A stretch of 64,000 nucleotides of DNA from Paenibacillus sp. 598K (GTDB lineage: Bacteria > Bacillota > Bacilli > Paenibacillales > Paenibacillaceae): positions 1-64,000 of the forward strand of contig NZ_BFBX01000099.1 of the NCBI RefSeq assembly GCF_003851045.1. Direction: 5' to 3'. The position numbers were made by a program, and so were the translations under genes. Below, piece by piece: positions 17,101 to 25,290 of the stretch (within the stretch, counting starts at the first letter, position 1; each line of letters opens with the position of its first letter). The notes beneath the pieces were generated by a model that did no database searches, had not been told where the DNA came from, and saw only the letters and a list, made by a program, of their open reading frames with translations.

Positions 17101-17436
17101 TACACGGCAGGCGTCAAGCAAGCGTTGCTGACAGCGATTCAAGCGGCCCAGCAAGTCGCAGATAATGCGGAAGCTACCGAATCGCAAATTGTCGAGGCGG
17201 CAGCGAAATTGAATCAAGCCTTGACTACGTTCAGAGCATCGGTCAATGTCACGGATCGGGTCGACCTGAACAACGACGGCCGTTACTCGGTCGGAGATCT
17301 CGCGATGGTAGCGAAGCACTACGGCAAAAACAATCAGGACCCGGCATGGGATAGCTTCAAGGCTGTCGATGTGAACGGGGATGGCACAATCGATCTGCTT
17401 GACCTGGTGATGATTGCGAAGCTCATCATCCAATAG
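14149..17436 (+). CDS. Secreted GH10 xylanase with cohesin, FIVAR-like and dockerin domains
   Basis: The 1095-aa protein has a signal peptide (1-34, ending SASA), a helical segment, a beta-rich CBM-like part (about 130-315) and a GH10 catalytic domain (about 330-795). The GH10 motifs HGHVLAWYNQAP, WDVLNEE (acid/base E519) and FSEFDL (nucleophile E698) are present, so it should cut beta-1,4-xylan outside the cell. It is a divergent, long GH10. The tail is a cohesin (about 822-954), a helical FIVAR-like domain (955-1033) and a type I-like dockerin (1035-1095) with two calcium loops, DLNNDGRYSVGD and DVNGDGTIDLLD. The ATG at 14149 has AAAGGAG 10 nt upstream; the GTG at 14080 abuts its own AGGAGG and is unlikely. 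The same C-terminal cassette recurs in three other genes here. Confidence 0.9.
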   Translation: MKSKKLSIHVSRILVVVMLLSLLSFVPVPSASASADGESTVALNQLIAQAEALKAGNKEFPLQVSEKGDGADVNQAFPWVSASELEALEQTLKLARNPLTPVDEAIASLEEAIAKFSATIKADGSDPYFRLDPGPGKMPVKVTAPTNVWTTRAPLDNRVPADFAGSTHKMIPYPFADAQGKSDVLQINYVHNGKSTFGGITLVSPLSPAVNVAAGATIEFDVYYPKSAQGKFMRWRVRNTNSDLDSYLRDYQYNNLNPDWVGSYNGETWLKAHHSINATAGNSSSFILELHGENGRTAETGMLLVANIQITEPDPNGEALPNVVNKENQSAVAPLKSVYNKENGLFMVGSIGTGAVTGTRARHYEIFVDGNNLKAEPTHPRGPNWLKSVTGEPLSGATTTPGLAEYNFPTGSYQAIRDSGTPGQYKNHGHVLAWYNQAPSWMRQIIPANLPSGYTGTSKFYGLGNGVTTTVKVDKESARRVQYNHTMTVMRHFLTTDAKYGSSESRGVIPFNSWDVLNEEVHESRHSENIPADPNSWKASLKHTNWLVAMSDDQIDGDIKEHYVYLLFKYAHIAAPNAKMAAAYKANYADLPEYMKLDGHDANGSIDAYIVDSPPKLTYNDYDISSRTKARTAYNMIRELNTAWLSDPLYDGRPLIEDMGIQGHDAVKETLASDNQYAMALYASLVDEGLLSGIAFSEFDLKLPTSSPGGGAIAPAVLNVRQSDALGYQYALMYKLFTKFAPYVDHIISWGVTGSGWQGSYVLFDSQANANAGYYGAMNPDRFILGHSYLDDFYAGEYEKLQDDYAIDLGDLGTYTVGGPKAPVSLTGADHVSAGSAFDLVYGLSRVQGEVLAQDVTITYDADKLELAAPPLSTDEESFLVVDYKSEPAGTLRILGVHLGERQTNPNVDLIKLAFQAKEKAAAGLTNIEVTGVVTADSAGIETVHGGTVHTVQINVIDKAALISLIATAQAAYDAAVEGHLPGQYTAGVKQALLTAIQAAQQVADNAEATESQIVEAAAKLNQALTTFRASVNVTDRVDLNNDGRYSVGDLAMVAKHYGKNNQDPAWDSFKAVDVNGDGTIDLLDLVMIAKLIIQ

Positions 17437-17503
17437 GCTCAGGCGGAATGCAAGAGGCTTGAATGCGGGGATAACAGTCTACGCGCAGCAAGCCGCAGGT
17501 GAT

Positions 17504-17536
17504 GCAGCCGCTCGGGCAACCCGTCTGAGCGGCTGT
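17504..17536 (+). terminator. Intergenic hairpin between the GH10 and GH30 genes
   Basis: GCAGCCGCTC (17504-17513) pairs with GAGCGGCTGT (17527-17536). No T run follows, so it is more likely an mRNA processing or stabilising hairpin within a shared transcript than a full terminator. Confidence 0.5.
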
Positions 17537-17594
17537 ATCCCTACGCTTCTGCTAGTTACGGATAACCACTGTGATTCCAAAGGAGCGATCGGCA

Positions 17595-20500
17595 TTGTTC
17601 AAAAAAAATCGAAATCGGATTGCAGGCTTGTGTCTCAGCCTTGCCTTAGTCTCAGGCTGGCTGCCGGCGCACGAGGTTGAAGCGGCAACGGTCGTCAGTG
17701 TCGTCGATTGGAAGGATGAAAAGCAGGTGATGGACGGTCTTGGCGGGGCCTATGCCTTCAACAAGGCAGACGGCATCAAGCAAATCTATGACCAGGACCC
17801 TGTGAGAGGAAGAGAGCTGCTGGACCTGATGTTCAGCGACGAGAAAGGGATCGGGCTGGAGATCGTACGGGTTATCATCGGAGACGGAGGCATCGTCAAC
17901 CCCCAGACCAAGGCCGAATGGGGCAACCGCTACTACGACGGACCGAGCGACTCGATCTGGCCAGAGCAGGATGGCGGCTTCGTATGGGATCAACCGGATT
18001 GGGCAGCGAAAAAAGCCGATTTCGACTCGGCCCAGGTGTGGATTATGAAGGAAGCGATGGCCTATGGCGTAGACACCTTTTATGCCAATGCCTGGACTCC
18101 GCCGTACTGGATGAAGACAAACAACAGCGTACTCGGTCAATCCGGGGCGAAGCTTAGACCTGAGCATTACCAGAATTATGCGGATTATCTAGTGCAATAC
18201 GCGCTCGGGTACAAACGGGAATTCGGAATTCCAATTACCCACATCGGCCCGGCGAATGAGTCGGAAGCGGCCCATGCTTCGTATTCCGGTTTTGTCATTA
18301 CTGCAGCGGAGTACAAGGATTTTATGCAAAATTACTTGGGCCCTACCTTGAAAAAAGCGGTCGATGAGGGGGCGTTCGCTGCACTCGATGTAGCCCCGCC
18401 CAAGATCGTCGCGCCGGAGGGGACGAACCTGGGCGCCTCTGTCAACTTCTTCCGCCCAATGCTGGAGGATGCGGCCTCGAGTCAATATATCGATGTCTTC
18501 TCGACGCATCTCTATGGGACGTCCAGCTTCAACAACGGTCCGATGACCTCGACGGGGACAGGGGGCAGTTATCCGGAGCTGCTACGCCAATTCCCGTTGT
18601 GGCAGACGGAGTACATGACGCAGAACAGCAACTCCTCCGCCAGTGTGAATACGCAGACATATGCCAATCAGACGATAACCGACGGCGTCTACTGGGGCAA
18701 TCTGCTGTCGCATATGTTCGCCAGCGATCCTGGCTTCAACGCCTTCCTCTGGTGGTGGCCGGTAGCCAATAACGGCTCCGACGGCTCCGACCTGATCCGG
18801 CTGGCGCACACCGGCTCCCCGCAGGGGAACGGCTCGACGGTGACCGGGGAATACCGGATCTTCAAGCGGTTCTACACCTTTGGCAACTTCTCGCGGTTCA
18901 TCAAGCCCAATGATGTCCGCATCGGCGCGACCCGGGTGCCGGTAAGCGGGACGAACATTACGGCCTACAAAAATCCGGACCGCAACGAGTTTTCGATTAT
19001 TGCTGTCAACAGCAGCACAACAGGGCAAGAGGTCACCTTCAAGCTGGACAATTTCCCGGAAGGGGTCAAGGCTGTGGTCGGTTATCGGACGACGGGCAGC
19101 GAGAACCAGAAGCGTCTCGAACCGATCCGTGTTGTCGATGGCGCCTTCACGGCGAACCTTCCGGCGCATAGCGTCATTACCTTCGTGCCGGAGAAGGAGG
19201 ATAATCTCCCCGGACTGGATTACAGGCGGGATATCTTCTCGACCCTCGAAGCCGAGCATCATGACGGCGCATCGGCTGACTTCAAGGCGGTGCCTGTCGG
19301 AGAGGGGCATGCGCTAACCGGGGTCGGCAATGGAGATTATATCAAGTTCGCTAATGTCAACTTTGCCGACGGCTCGGCAAACGGCGGTATCGTCAGACGC
19401 CACATCCTGGGCATGAATGCGATCCTGGCGTCAGTGAACGGCGGCATCATCGAGGTTCGCGTCGACGATCCCGAGAAGGGCAAGGTCGTAGGCGCCTTCA
19501 CGATCCCGGGCAATCGCAACGGCGATCAGTATCAGTCTTACTCGATCCAACTTGATACGGGGGACAATGCGGCGTATGGCCACCGCGATGTCTACATGGT
19601 GTTCCGAGGCAAGGACAACGCCTTGTTCAACATCGACCGCTTCGAATTCAACCAGACGGTCCACCCTTCCGGGTCGCTGCTGACCAATGGCAGCTTCGAA
19701 GCGGTGCCGGGACCTGCATGGGAGCGGGCATATGGCAACTCCGGGACGACGCTGGAGCGTACGAATCTCCAAAGCTACTCGGCCCCTGTCACCGCAGCCA
19801 ACTCGACGACGGCCTACTCGATCCGTGTGGCGGATCGGGAGGAGGCGGCTAATGGCGCGTCCCAGGTCATTACCGGCAAGCTGACGCCGGGCGCGAAGTA
19901 TAAGACGAATGGTTTCTTTATGCCATCCGCTCAAGGAGCGACAGGCAGCATCCGATTGATCGCGCTTGATGCGGATGGGAAGGTTGTATCGAGTACAACG
20001 GTTGCCGAGCGCAGCAATCTCGAAGCGATGGTATGGTCGCAGGTCGATGCTATCTTTACGTACGTAGCGCCAACCGTCGATTTCGCGACGCTCAAAATTG
20101 TATTCAGCGACTCGGAGACAAGCGAGCTGTACCTCGATGAGGTCGCTCTAGTCCCGTATGTGGACAAAGCGGAACTGATCGCGTTGCTGTCTACCAACCC
20201 GACGAGAGAACAATATACAGAGGAAGAATGGCAGGCGCTTATGGCTCTGGTGGATGAAGGATGGGCATCGGTCGCCAGTCCGGAGGCCGATCAGGCAACG
20301 GTCGACGCCAAGGCCGCCTTGCTGGCAGAGGCGCTCGCTCCGCAGCGGCAGGCAGCAACCGCCTTGAGCGGTCCGGCTGAGGTCGCCGCTGGAGAGTCAT
20401 TCGACCTGACCTTCGGCATCGTCAATTATGACGGAAGCGGGATGGCCCTGGATACGACGATAACCTATGATCACGAGAAGCTGGAGTTTGTCGCTCCTCT

Positions 20501-21182
20501 CGCGCTCGATGACGATCTGCTGGTCGTCGGTTACGATGACCAGCAGCCAGGCAAGATCAGGATTCTTAATGTATTCCTTGGCGAGCTGCAGGCCGCGCCT
20601 GTCGGGGATCTGATGCAGCTTCAATTCAAAGCCAAACGCGAGGCGACCTCTGGCGATGTGCAAATTGCGGCTTCCGACGTCCTGTTGGCGGACAACGATA
20701 TTGTGGAGATTGCCATTGCGGGCAGCTCGCATACGCTGCATGTTGGCGCGATCAATAAGGCCTTGCTCGCGGAGCTCATCGAGGAGGCGCAGACGTTGTA
20801 TGCCAACGCAACGGAGGGCAGGCTGGTCGGGCAATATCCTGTCGGCTCCAAGGCGCCGTTGCAGGCGGCTATCGCCAAAGCCATTGAGATCGCAGACAAC
20901 CCGGCTGCCTCGCAAGCGCAACTGGACCAAGCGGCGGGCGACTTGAGACAGGCGATGGAGACGTTCAAGGCGTTAGTCATTACGTCGATTCCTGGCGACT
21001 TCAACCAGGACAATCGGATTAGTGTCGGCGACTTGGCTCTCGTAGCCAAATCCTACGGAAAAACGTCTACCGATGCCGATTGGGATACAGTGAAGGCTTC
21101 GGATCTCAATCATGACGGCGTCATCGACATCCAGGATTTGGTTCTGTTGGCCCGAATGATTTTTGACTGGTCGAACGAATAA
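17595..21182 (+). CDS. Secreted GH30 xylanase-type enzyme with two CBM-like domains, cohesin and dockerin
   Basis: The 1195-aa protein starts at a TTG with AGGAG 9 nt upstream, giving a clean signal peptide (MFKKNRNRIAG... ending VEAA). The upstream GTG would put charged residues ahead of it. The GH30 domain (about 30-535) shows WTPPYWMKTN, HIGPANE (acid/base E222) and LWQTEYM (nucleophile E339), with the usual side beta-domain. Many GH30 enzymes are glucurono-xylanases; the exact specificity is not provable here. A CBM6-like domain (about 545-687), a CBM4/9-like domain (690-855) and a helical segment follow. Then come cohesin (920-1050), FIVAR-like (1052-1128) and dockerin (1132-1195; loops DFNQDNRISVGD and DLNHDGVIDIQD). 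It is probably co-transcribed with the GH10 gene and acts outside the cell. Confidence 0.9.
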   Translation: MFKKNRNRIAGLCLSLALVSGWLPAHEVEAATVVSVVDWKDEKQVMDGLGGAYAFNKADGIKQIYDQDPVRGRELLDLMFSDEKGIGLEIVRVIIGDGGIVNPQTKAEWGNRYYDGPSDSIWPEQDGGFVWDQPDWAAKKADFDSAQVWIMKEAMAYGVDTFYANAWTPPYWMKTNNSVLGQSGAKLRPEHYQNYADYLVQYALGYKREFGIPITHIGPANESEAAHASYSGFVITAAEYKDFMQNYLGPTLKKAVDEGAFAALDVAPPKIVAPEGTNLGASVNFFRPMLEDAASSQYIDVFSTHLYGTSSFNNGPMTSTGTGGSYPELLRQFPLWQTEYMTQNSNSSASVNTQTYANQTITDGVYWGNLLSHMFASDPGFNAFLWWWPVANNGSDGSDLIRLAHTGSPQGNGSTVTGEYRIFKRFYTFGNFSRFIKPNDVRIGATRVPVSGTNITAYKNPDRNEFSIIAVNSSTTGQEVTFKLDNFPEGVKAVVGYRTTGSENQKRLEPIRVVDGAFTANLPAHSVITFVPEKEDNLPGLDYRRDIFSTLEAEHHDGASADFKAVPVGEGHALTGVGNGDYIKFANVNFADGSANGGIVRRHILGMNAILASVNGGIIEVRVDDPEKGKVVGAFTIPGNRNGDQYQSYSIQLDTGDNAAYGHRDVYMVFRGKDNALFNIDRFEFNQTVHPSGSLLTNGSFEAVPGPAWERAYGNSGTTLERTNLQSYSAPVTAANSTTAYSIRVADREEAANGASQVITGKLTPGAKYKTNGFFMPSAQGATGSIRLIALDADGKVVSSTTVAERSNLEAMVWSQVDAIFTYVAPTVDFATLKIVFSDSETSELYLDEVALVPYVDKAELIALLSTNPTREQYTEEEWQALMALVDEGWASVASPEADQATVDAKAALLAEALAPQRQAATALSGPAEVAAGESFDLTFGIVNYDGSGMALDTTITYDHEKLEFVAPLALDDDLLVVGYDDQQPGKIRILNVFLGELQAAPVGDLMQLQFKAKREATSGDVQIAASDVLLADNDIVEIAIAGSSHTLHVGAINKALLAELIEEAQTLYANATEGRLVGQYPVGSKAPLQAAIAKAIEIADNPAASQAQLDQAAGDLRQAMETFKALVITSIPGDFNQDNRISVGDLALVAKSYGKTSTDADWDTVKASDLNHDGVIDIQDLVLLARMIFDWSNE

Positions 21183-21228
21183 ACGATAAGACGGACAGAC
21201 AACGTCGACAGATGACGCATTTGCAAGG

Positions 21229-21260
21229 GAGGGGACAGGAAGCTGTCCTCTCTTTTTTTT
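21229..21260 (+). terminator. Rho-independent terminator after the GH30 gene
   Basis: GAGGGGACAG pairs with CTGTCCTCTC around a GAAG loop and is followed by an unbroken run of eight or more T. It ends the GH10-GH30 unit. Confidence 0.9.
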
Positions 21261-21362
21261 TGAAATTCTTTTTCATTCGACAAAAAGTGTATTGTTTCTT
21301 ACATTTCGCTTCTGCTAGAATGAGGGGCGACGGGAGAGGACGAGCAGGCATAAGGATGTTTT

Positions 21363-21376
21363 TGAATGCGTTTACA
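21363..21376 (+). promoter_or_regulatory. cre-like site upstream of the cache-AraC regulator
   Basis: TGAATGCGTTTACA matches the CcpA consensus (TGNAANCGNWNNCW) with one mismatch, 110 bp before the start of the next gene. It suggests catabolite repression. Confidence 0.45.
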
Positions 21377-21485
21377 TATGGCGATCCGTACAACAATGCA
21401 AGCACGAATGCGCTAGGCATTGTTCGATTGGATTTCATGGATAGCAAGGAAGTGCTGAGCAACTCAACCTAAAGAGGCGATTCCG

Positions 21486-23411
21486 ATGAACCAACGCTGG
21501 TTAGTAAGACAACTGATTACTTATGTGCCGATAGTTATGCTCATCATTTCGTTTCTGGCGTACACGGCCTTTTTCTCGCTCGCCGAGATGGCCAGGCATT
21601 CTACAGAGCAGGTCAACGCGCTGGCGACCGAGCGTCTGCTGCAGCTGGTAGATTACTCCCTGCAGGAGATCGACAAGCTAGTCATAAAGGAGCTGAACAG
21701 CAACGCTCCATTGCTTCGTTACTTCTATGCCGGCAACGACCTCGAAGAGAGCGAGGCATCGGAGACGATACGCAGTTGGACGATGCTCAATCCGTTTATC
21801 CATTCGGTCTACCTCTATCGGACAGCAGACGATAGGGTACTGACCAATAGCCTTCATGTCCCGCTCTCCGCCTTTACCGATGTTGACTTTCTACAGGAGC
21901 AGATGGAGCGTACGGAAAGCGGGCGATGGACGAATCCCCGTATGTATCGCGAGCCTTCCTTCCAGGAAAAAACGGAGCGGGTCGTGTCGCTGGTCAAAGG
22001 CGTACCCTTCACCAACGGGGAGCTGGGTCTGCTCGTCGTCAATGTCAAAACCTCCGCTCTGGAGCAAATCCTTCGCCCCGGCTCGGATGATGCTGCGAGT
22101 CTGGTCGAATTGTACGATACGAACGGGACAGCGTTTAACCCTCAGTCGCCAGAGCGCAGCCTGAAGGTGCTGACGGAGCTTCAATCGAGTTACACCGGCT
22201 GGATCATTCGCAGCGGCAGCGCTCCTTTTTCATTCGCCGACTATTTAGATATGAGTATGATTACTATGGTATCCGTGGGCTTGCTCACGATTGTCGCAGG
22301 GACGCTCTGGTTCATATTCGCGATCCGAATGAATGACAGGCCGATCGGTTCGATTATGAATCGACTCCAGGCGGCGACGGTGCTCAAGGAAGACGGTCCG
22401 CCACGGACAGGCAGTCATGAATTGCAGATCATTGAGGCGGCTATCGACAATCTCGTTCAGCAATCGCTGGATTATGAGAAGACGCACGAAGAGGATGTGA
22501 CGCTGCGCAGACGCGTATTTTTTCATGATGTGCTGCGCGGCCATCGTATCGTATCCACCGAGGCGTGGCGCAAGGAAATGGAGCAGCTTCATCTGGCTCC
22601 GGGATCGCATGGCTTTCGAATGGCGGTGGCGGACATCGATCAGGACTCCCGATTGTATGCGGACTATCCCCAACGCGACAAGAATCTGCTGAAGTTTGCC
22701 ATGGGCAATGTTGCGATAGAGCTGGCCGCCTCCGCGAAGCTCCCGATCTGGGTGGAGTGGCTGGAGGGGAGCCGGATGGGGATTTTGTTCCTTGACGATG
22801 ACCCGGCGCTTAGCTCTGTTGTACTCGACATGCTGGAGCGTTATCGCGAGTGGGTGCAGCATCACTTGAAGTACACGGTAACGATCGGTCTAGGCTCCTG
22901 CGTGAAGTCGTCCGAGGATATCCTGGCGACCTGCGGGCAGGCGGAGGAAGCGCTGGAGAACAAAATGATAACGGACGTGAATCAGGTCCTGGTCTATGAG
23001 CAGATCGTTCAGGATGCGCGGCAAGCGCCGTTACATGCAGGAGGCTCCTTTGAAGACGACACGAGAGCGTCCCGGGAAGCCAGGCAATACGCGCCCATCG
23101 TCGAACAGATACGCAGGTATATCGACGAGCATTACACGAACCCGGATATTTCGCTAACGCATTTGGGAGAGGTCTTTCAGACCAATCCCAAGTACATCAG
23201 CTTTATTTTCAAAGAACAGCTTGGGATTAATTTTGTCAATTATTTGACCGACGTCAGAGTCGAGCAGGCCAAACGTCTGTTGGAATCTACGGATGATTTG
23301 ATTCCCGACATTGCGGCTCAGGTAGGTTATATGCATGCGGTATCTTTTAACCGGGTGTTCAAGAAGGTCGTCGGGATGACGCCCGGCGGCTACAGAAGTC
23401 GCAATGTATAG
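21486..23411 (+). CDS. Membrane-anchored AraC-family regulator with extracellular sensor
   Basis: The 641-aa protein has a transmembrane helix near residues 12-34, an extracellular cache-like sensor (to about 255), a second helix (256-281) and a cytoplasmic middle domain. The C-terminal AraC domain (about 540-641) carries two HTH motifs, ISLTHLGEVFQTNPKYISFIF and IPDIAAQVGYMHAVSFNRVF, and ends PGGYRSR. This is a one-component regulator that would sense an extracellular ligand and act at DNA directly. Such proteins are common in Paenibacillus next to glycoside hydrolase genes. Position after the GH10-GH30 pair and a cre-like site point to xylan regulation. The start has AGAGG 8 nt upstream. 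The C-terminal half of the middle domain looks like a degenerate GGDEF fold. Confidence 0.85.
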   Translation: MNQRWLVRQLITYVPIVMLIISFLAYTAFFSLAEMARHSTEQVNALATERLLQLVDYSLQEIDKLVIKELNSNAPLLRYFYAGNDLEESEASETIRSWTMLNPFIHSVYLYRTADDRVLTNSLHVPLSAFTDVDFLQEQMERTESGRWTNPRMYREPSFQEKTERVVSLVKGVPFTNGELGLLVVNVKTSALEQILRPGSDDAASLVELYDTNGTAFNPQSPERSLKVLTELQSSYTGWIIRSGSAPFSFADYLDMSMITMVSVGLLTIVAGTLWFIFAIRMNDRPIGSIMNRLQAATVLKEDGPPRTGSHELQIIEAAIDNLVQQSLDYEKTHEEDVTLRRRVFFHDVLRGHRIVSTEAWRKEMEQLHLAPGSHGFRMAVADIDQDSRLYADYPQRDKNLLKFAMGNVAIELAASAKLPIWVEWLEGSRMGILFLDDDPALSSVVLDMLERYREWVQHHLKYTVTIGLGSCVKSSEDILATCGQAEEALENKMITDVNQVLVYEQIVQDARQAPLHAGGSFEDDTRASREARQYAPIVEQIRRYIDEHYTNPDISLTHLGEVFQTNPKYISFIFKEQLGINFVNYLTDVRVEQAKRLLESTDDLIPDIAAQVGYMHAVSFNRVFKKVVGMTPGGYRSRNV

Positions 23412-23559
23412 AGGCGGGGAACGAGCTGTGCTTTAGTGCGAGTTGTTTAGGTACACTATCGTTTGAACCGTTTATTCCCTATAATCAGCGGTCTGCTATC
23501 GATAAAATAGATGTGGCAGGAGGTCGTGCCGAATGAAAGGTGCAGGAGGATAACAGCAT

Positions 23560-24576
23560 ATGCGGGGTTTTTTCAGATTCGATACCGAAGTGGAACGGCG
23601 TGCGCTATTAGCGCGAGCCAGGCAAGGGGCTCTGAAGGCGCTTCAAGCGTTCGATGTGGAGTGGAAGGGCATTCAGTTCATCCAGCTATCCGATACCATC
23701 ACTTACAAAATTGAGTGCGATACCGCCCCTCATTACTTGCTTCGCATTCATTCCGATCGACTGAGCCGTGAGGAGATACGGTCCGAGCTGTTGTGGCTCC
23801 AGTCCTTGAACGCATCGCAGGAGCTGAACGTCCCGGAAGGGATAGTCAATCGGGAGGGGCTCGATATATTGGAGATCGAAACGGAAGCGGGGTATAAATC
23901 TCCTTACGTGACGATGATGCGGTGGGTAGAGGGCGAGCATGTCCAGGGCGAGCTTACAGATCGCTCTGCCTATAACATGGGGGTGTTGATGGCTAAGTTG
24001 CATGCAGCAGCCCGTACATTCACTCCGCCTTCCGAATTTGCAAGACCCAACTGGGGGCTCGACAGTTTTTATCGAGAGATTGCCAAGTTGGAGCAATATT
24101 ATGAACGCTTCTTGTCTGATGAGGGATGGATGCTGTATCAGGCTGCAATCCGCAAGGTCATGTCCGAGCTTGCCGCTATGCAGCCCAACGAGCATAACTA
24201 TGGGCTGATTCATGCCGATTTGCATCTCGGGAATGTGGTGTTTCAGGAGGAGGAGCCGTATCCGATTGATTTCGGCAGATGCGGCTACGGGTATTATCTC
24301 TACGACCTGGCAGGAGCTGTCCTCGAGCTATGGCCGAAACATCGATGGTTTTTCATTCAAGGCTATAAGAGCATTAGAAGGCTGGAGTCGGACTATGCGC
24401 AACAGTTGCCCTGCTTTCTCATTATGTTCATGATCGAAAACTATTGTCACCACGCCTCCAATCCACGGGAGGCCGCCAGCCTGATCGAGGAGCAAAAGTA
24501 CGCTCAGGCATACATCAAGGCCTACTTGAACAACAAGCCGTTTTTGTTTGAAGTAATCGAGCCTGTAGAGGTCTAG
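23560..24576 (+). CDS. APH/CotS-type phosphotransferase
   Basis: The 338-aa protein has an aminoglycoside-phosphotransferase-like kinase fold. It shows the catalytic loop YGLIHADLHLGNVVF (the usual HxDLHxxN) and the metal-binding YPIDFGRCGYG. The family includes choline, homoserine and sugar kinases as well as antibiotic kinases, and the substrate cannot be assigned. AGGAGG lies 10 nt before the ATG. It lies between two regulatory units and shares no overlap with them. No terminator was found after it; the 322-bp gap to 24898 contains only AT-rich sequence and the terminator of the gene fragment on the other strand. Confidence 0.85.
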   Translation: MRGFFRFDTEVERRALLARARQGALKALQAFDVEWKGIQFIQLSDTITYKIECDTAPHYLLRIHSDRLSREEIRSELLWLQSLNASQELNVPEGIVNREGLDILEIETEAGYKSPYVTMMRWVEGEHVQGELTDRSAYNMGVLMAKLHAAARTFTPPSEFARPNWGLDSFYREIAKLEQYYERFLSDEGWMLYQAAIRKVMSELAAMQPNEHNYGLIHADLHLGNVVFQEEEPYPIDFGRCGYGYYLYDLAGAVLELWPKHRWFFIQGYKSIRRLESDYAQQLPCFLIMFMIENYCHHASNPREAASLIEEQKYAQAYIKAYLNNKPFLFEVIEPVEV

Positions 24577-24846
24577 TAGGCCTGTGTAGGAGCGATTCTC
24601 ATGAGGTCGCTGGCATTGCTTAACTGCAATAATACCTCTAATTATGCTCCAAAGCGCGTGCAATCAGGATTTTAATGCAAAAGTGCAGTTGTTTTTGAGA
24701 AAAGATACACCGTCAGGCGAATCCGCTTCATTTAAGTGCGCATTTGCATTTATTTACCTGTTTCTCCCCCGTTTCGCCGCAAATAAATGTATTTTTACAT
24801 TTATCACTATCCGGCCTTTGTTTGTGCTAAGGCGTGAGATAGAAAA

Positions 24847-24879
24847 AAGGCTGCGTGAGGCCGATCCTCATGCAGCCTT
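24847..24879 (-). terminator. Rho-independent terminator for the Rpn fragment
   Basis: AAGGCTGCGTGAGG pairs with CCTCATGCAGCCTT around CCGAT. On the minus strand the stem is followed by TTTTTT, so it terminates minus-strand transcription just past the Rpn relict. Confidence 0.85.
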
Positions 24880-24897
24880 GTGCGTTAGACAGTCCGG

Positions 24898-25209
24898 TTA
24901 GTTCACTGGCTTCAGTGATTCAACCTCTGCTTTAGAGAGACCACTTGCTTTTGCAACGACCTCAACTTCCAATCCTAATTCAAGCATATTTTTGGCAATC
25001 TGAATGGCTTTCTTTTGTTCCCCAGCAACCATGCCCTTTTCTGTCGCCCACTCAATCATAGAAGCCTCATCATGCAAGTACTTCTGTCGCTCTTCATAGT
25101 ATGGTGCTGAACCAAGCTCAAGCTGCTCCTCCCCGCATCCAAATGGCGATCTATGTAGCGCAAAGAAATCTAGTAAGAAAACCCTCAAGCAGGAATAATC
25201 GCTTATCAT
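24898..25209 (-). pseudogene. C-terminal relict of an Rpn-family nuclease gene
   Basis: The last 65 codons (YYEERQKYLHDEASMIEWA through SKAEVESLKPVN) match the tail of the intact Rpn protein at 96-944 (HDEASMLEGA ... LSAEQVGKLK). The nuclease core is absent. The 35 residues ahead of it have no family match. It still has its own terminator, so it is the remnant of an older insertion, truncated at its 5' end. It is unlikely to be functional. Confidence 0.75.
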
Positions 25210-25230
25210 GTCGAATGTTCATTGTCGAAA

Positions 25231-25244
25231 TGAAAGCGTTTGAT
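25231..25244 (+). promoter_or_regulatory. cre-like site upstream of the first YesMN system
   Basis: TGAAAGCGTTTGAT matches the cre core TGNAANCG and fails only at the conserved C near the 3' end. It lies 47 bp before the histidine kinase start, where CcpA binding would block transcription. Confidence 0.45.
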
Positions 25245-25290
25245 TAATAAAATATCAGAATCGCAGCAGGGGGAAGAGGGGTTTTTAGGG

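Noticed and set aside
23560-24576. Phosphotransferase considered as an aminoglycoside resistance gene
   Set aside because: The kinase motifs are shared by many small-molecule kinases, and nothing in the sequence or context points to antibiotics.
24577-24846. AT-rich gap searched for a riboswitch or small gene
   Set aside because: No convincing ORF with a ribosome binding site, no known riboswitch core and no extended pairing was seen.
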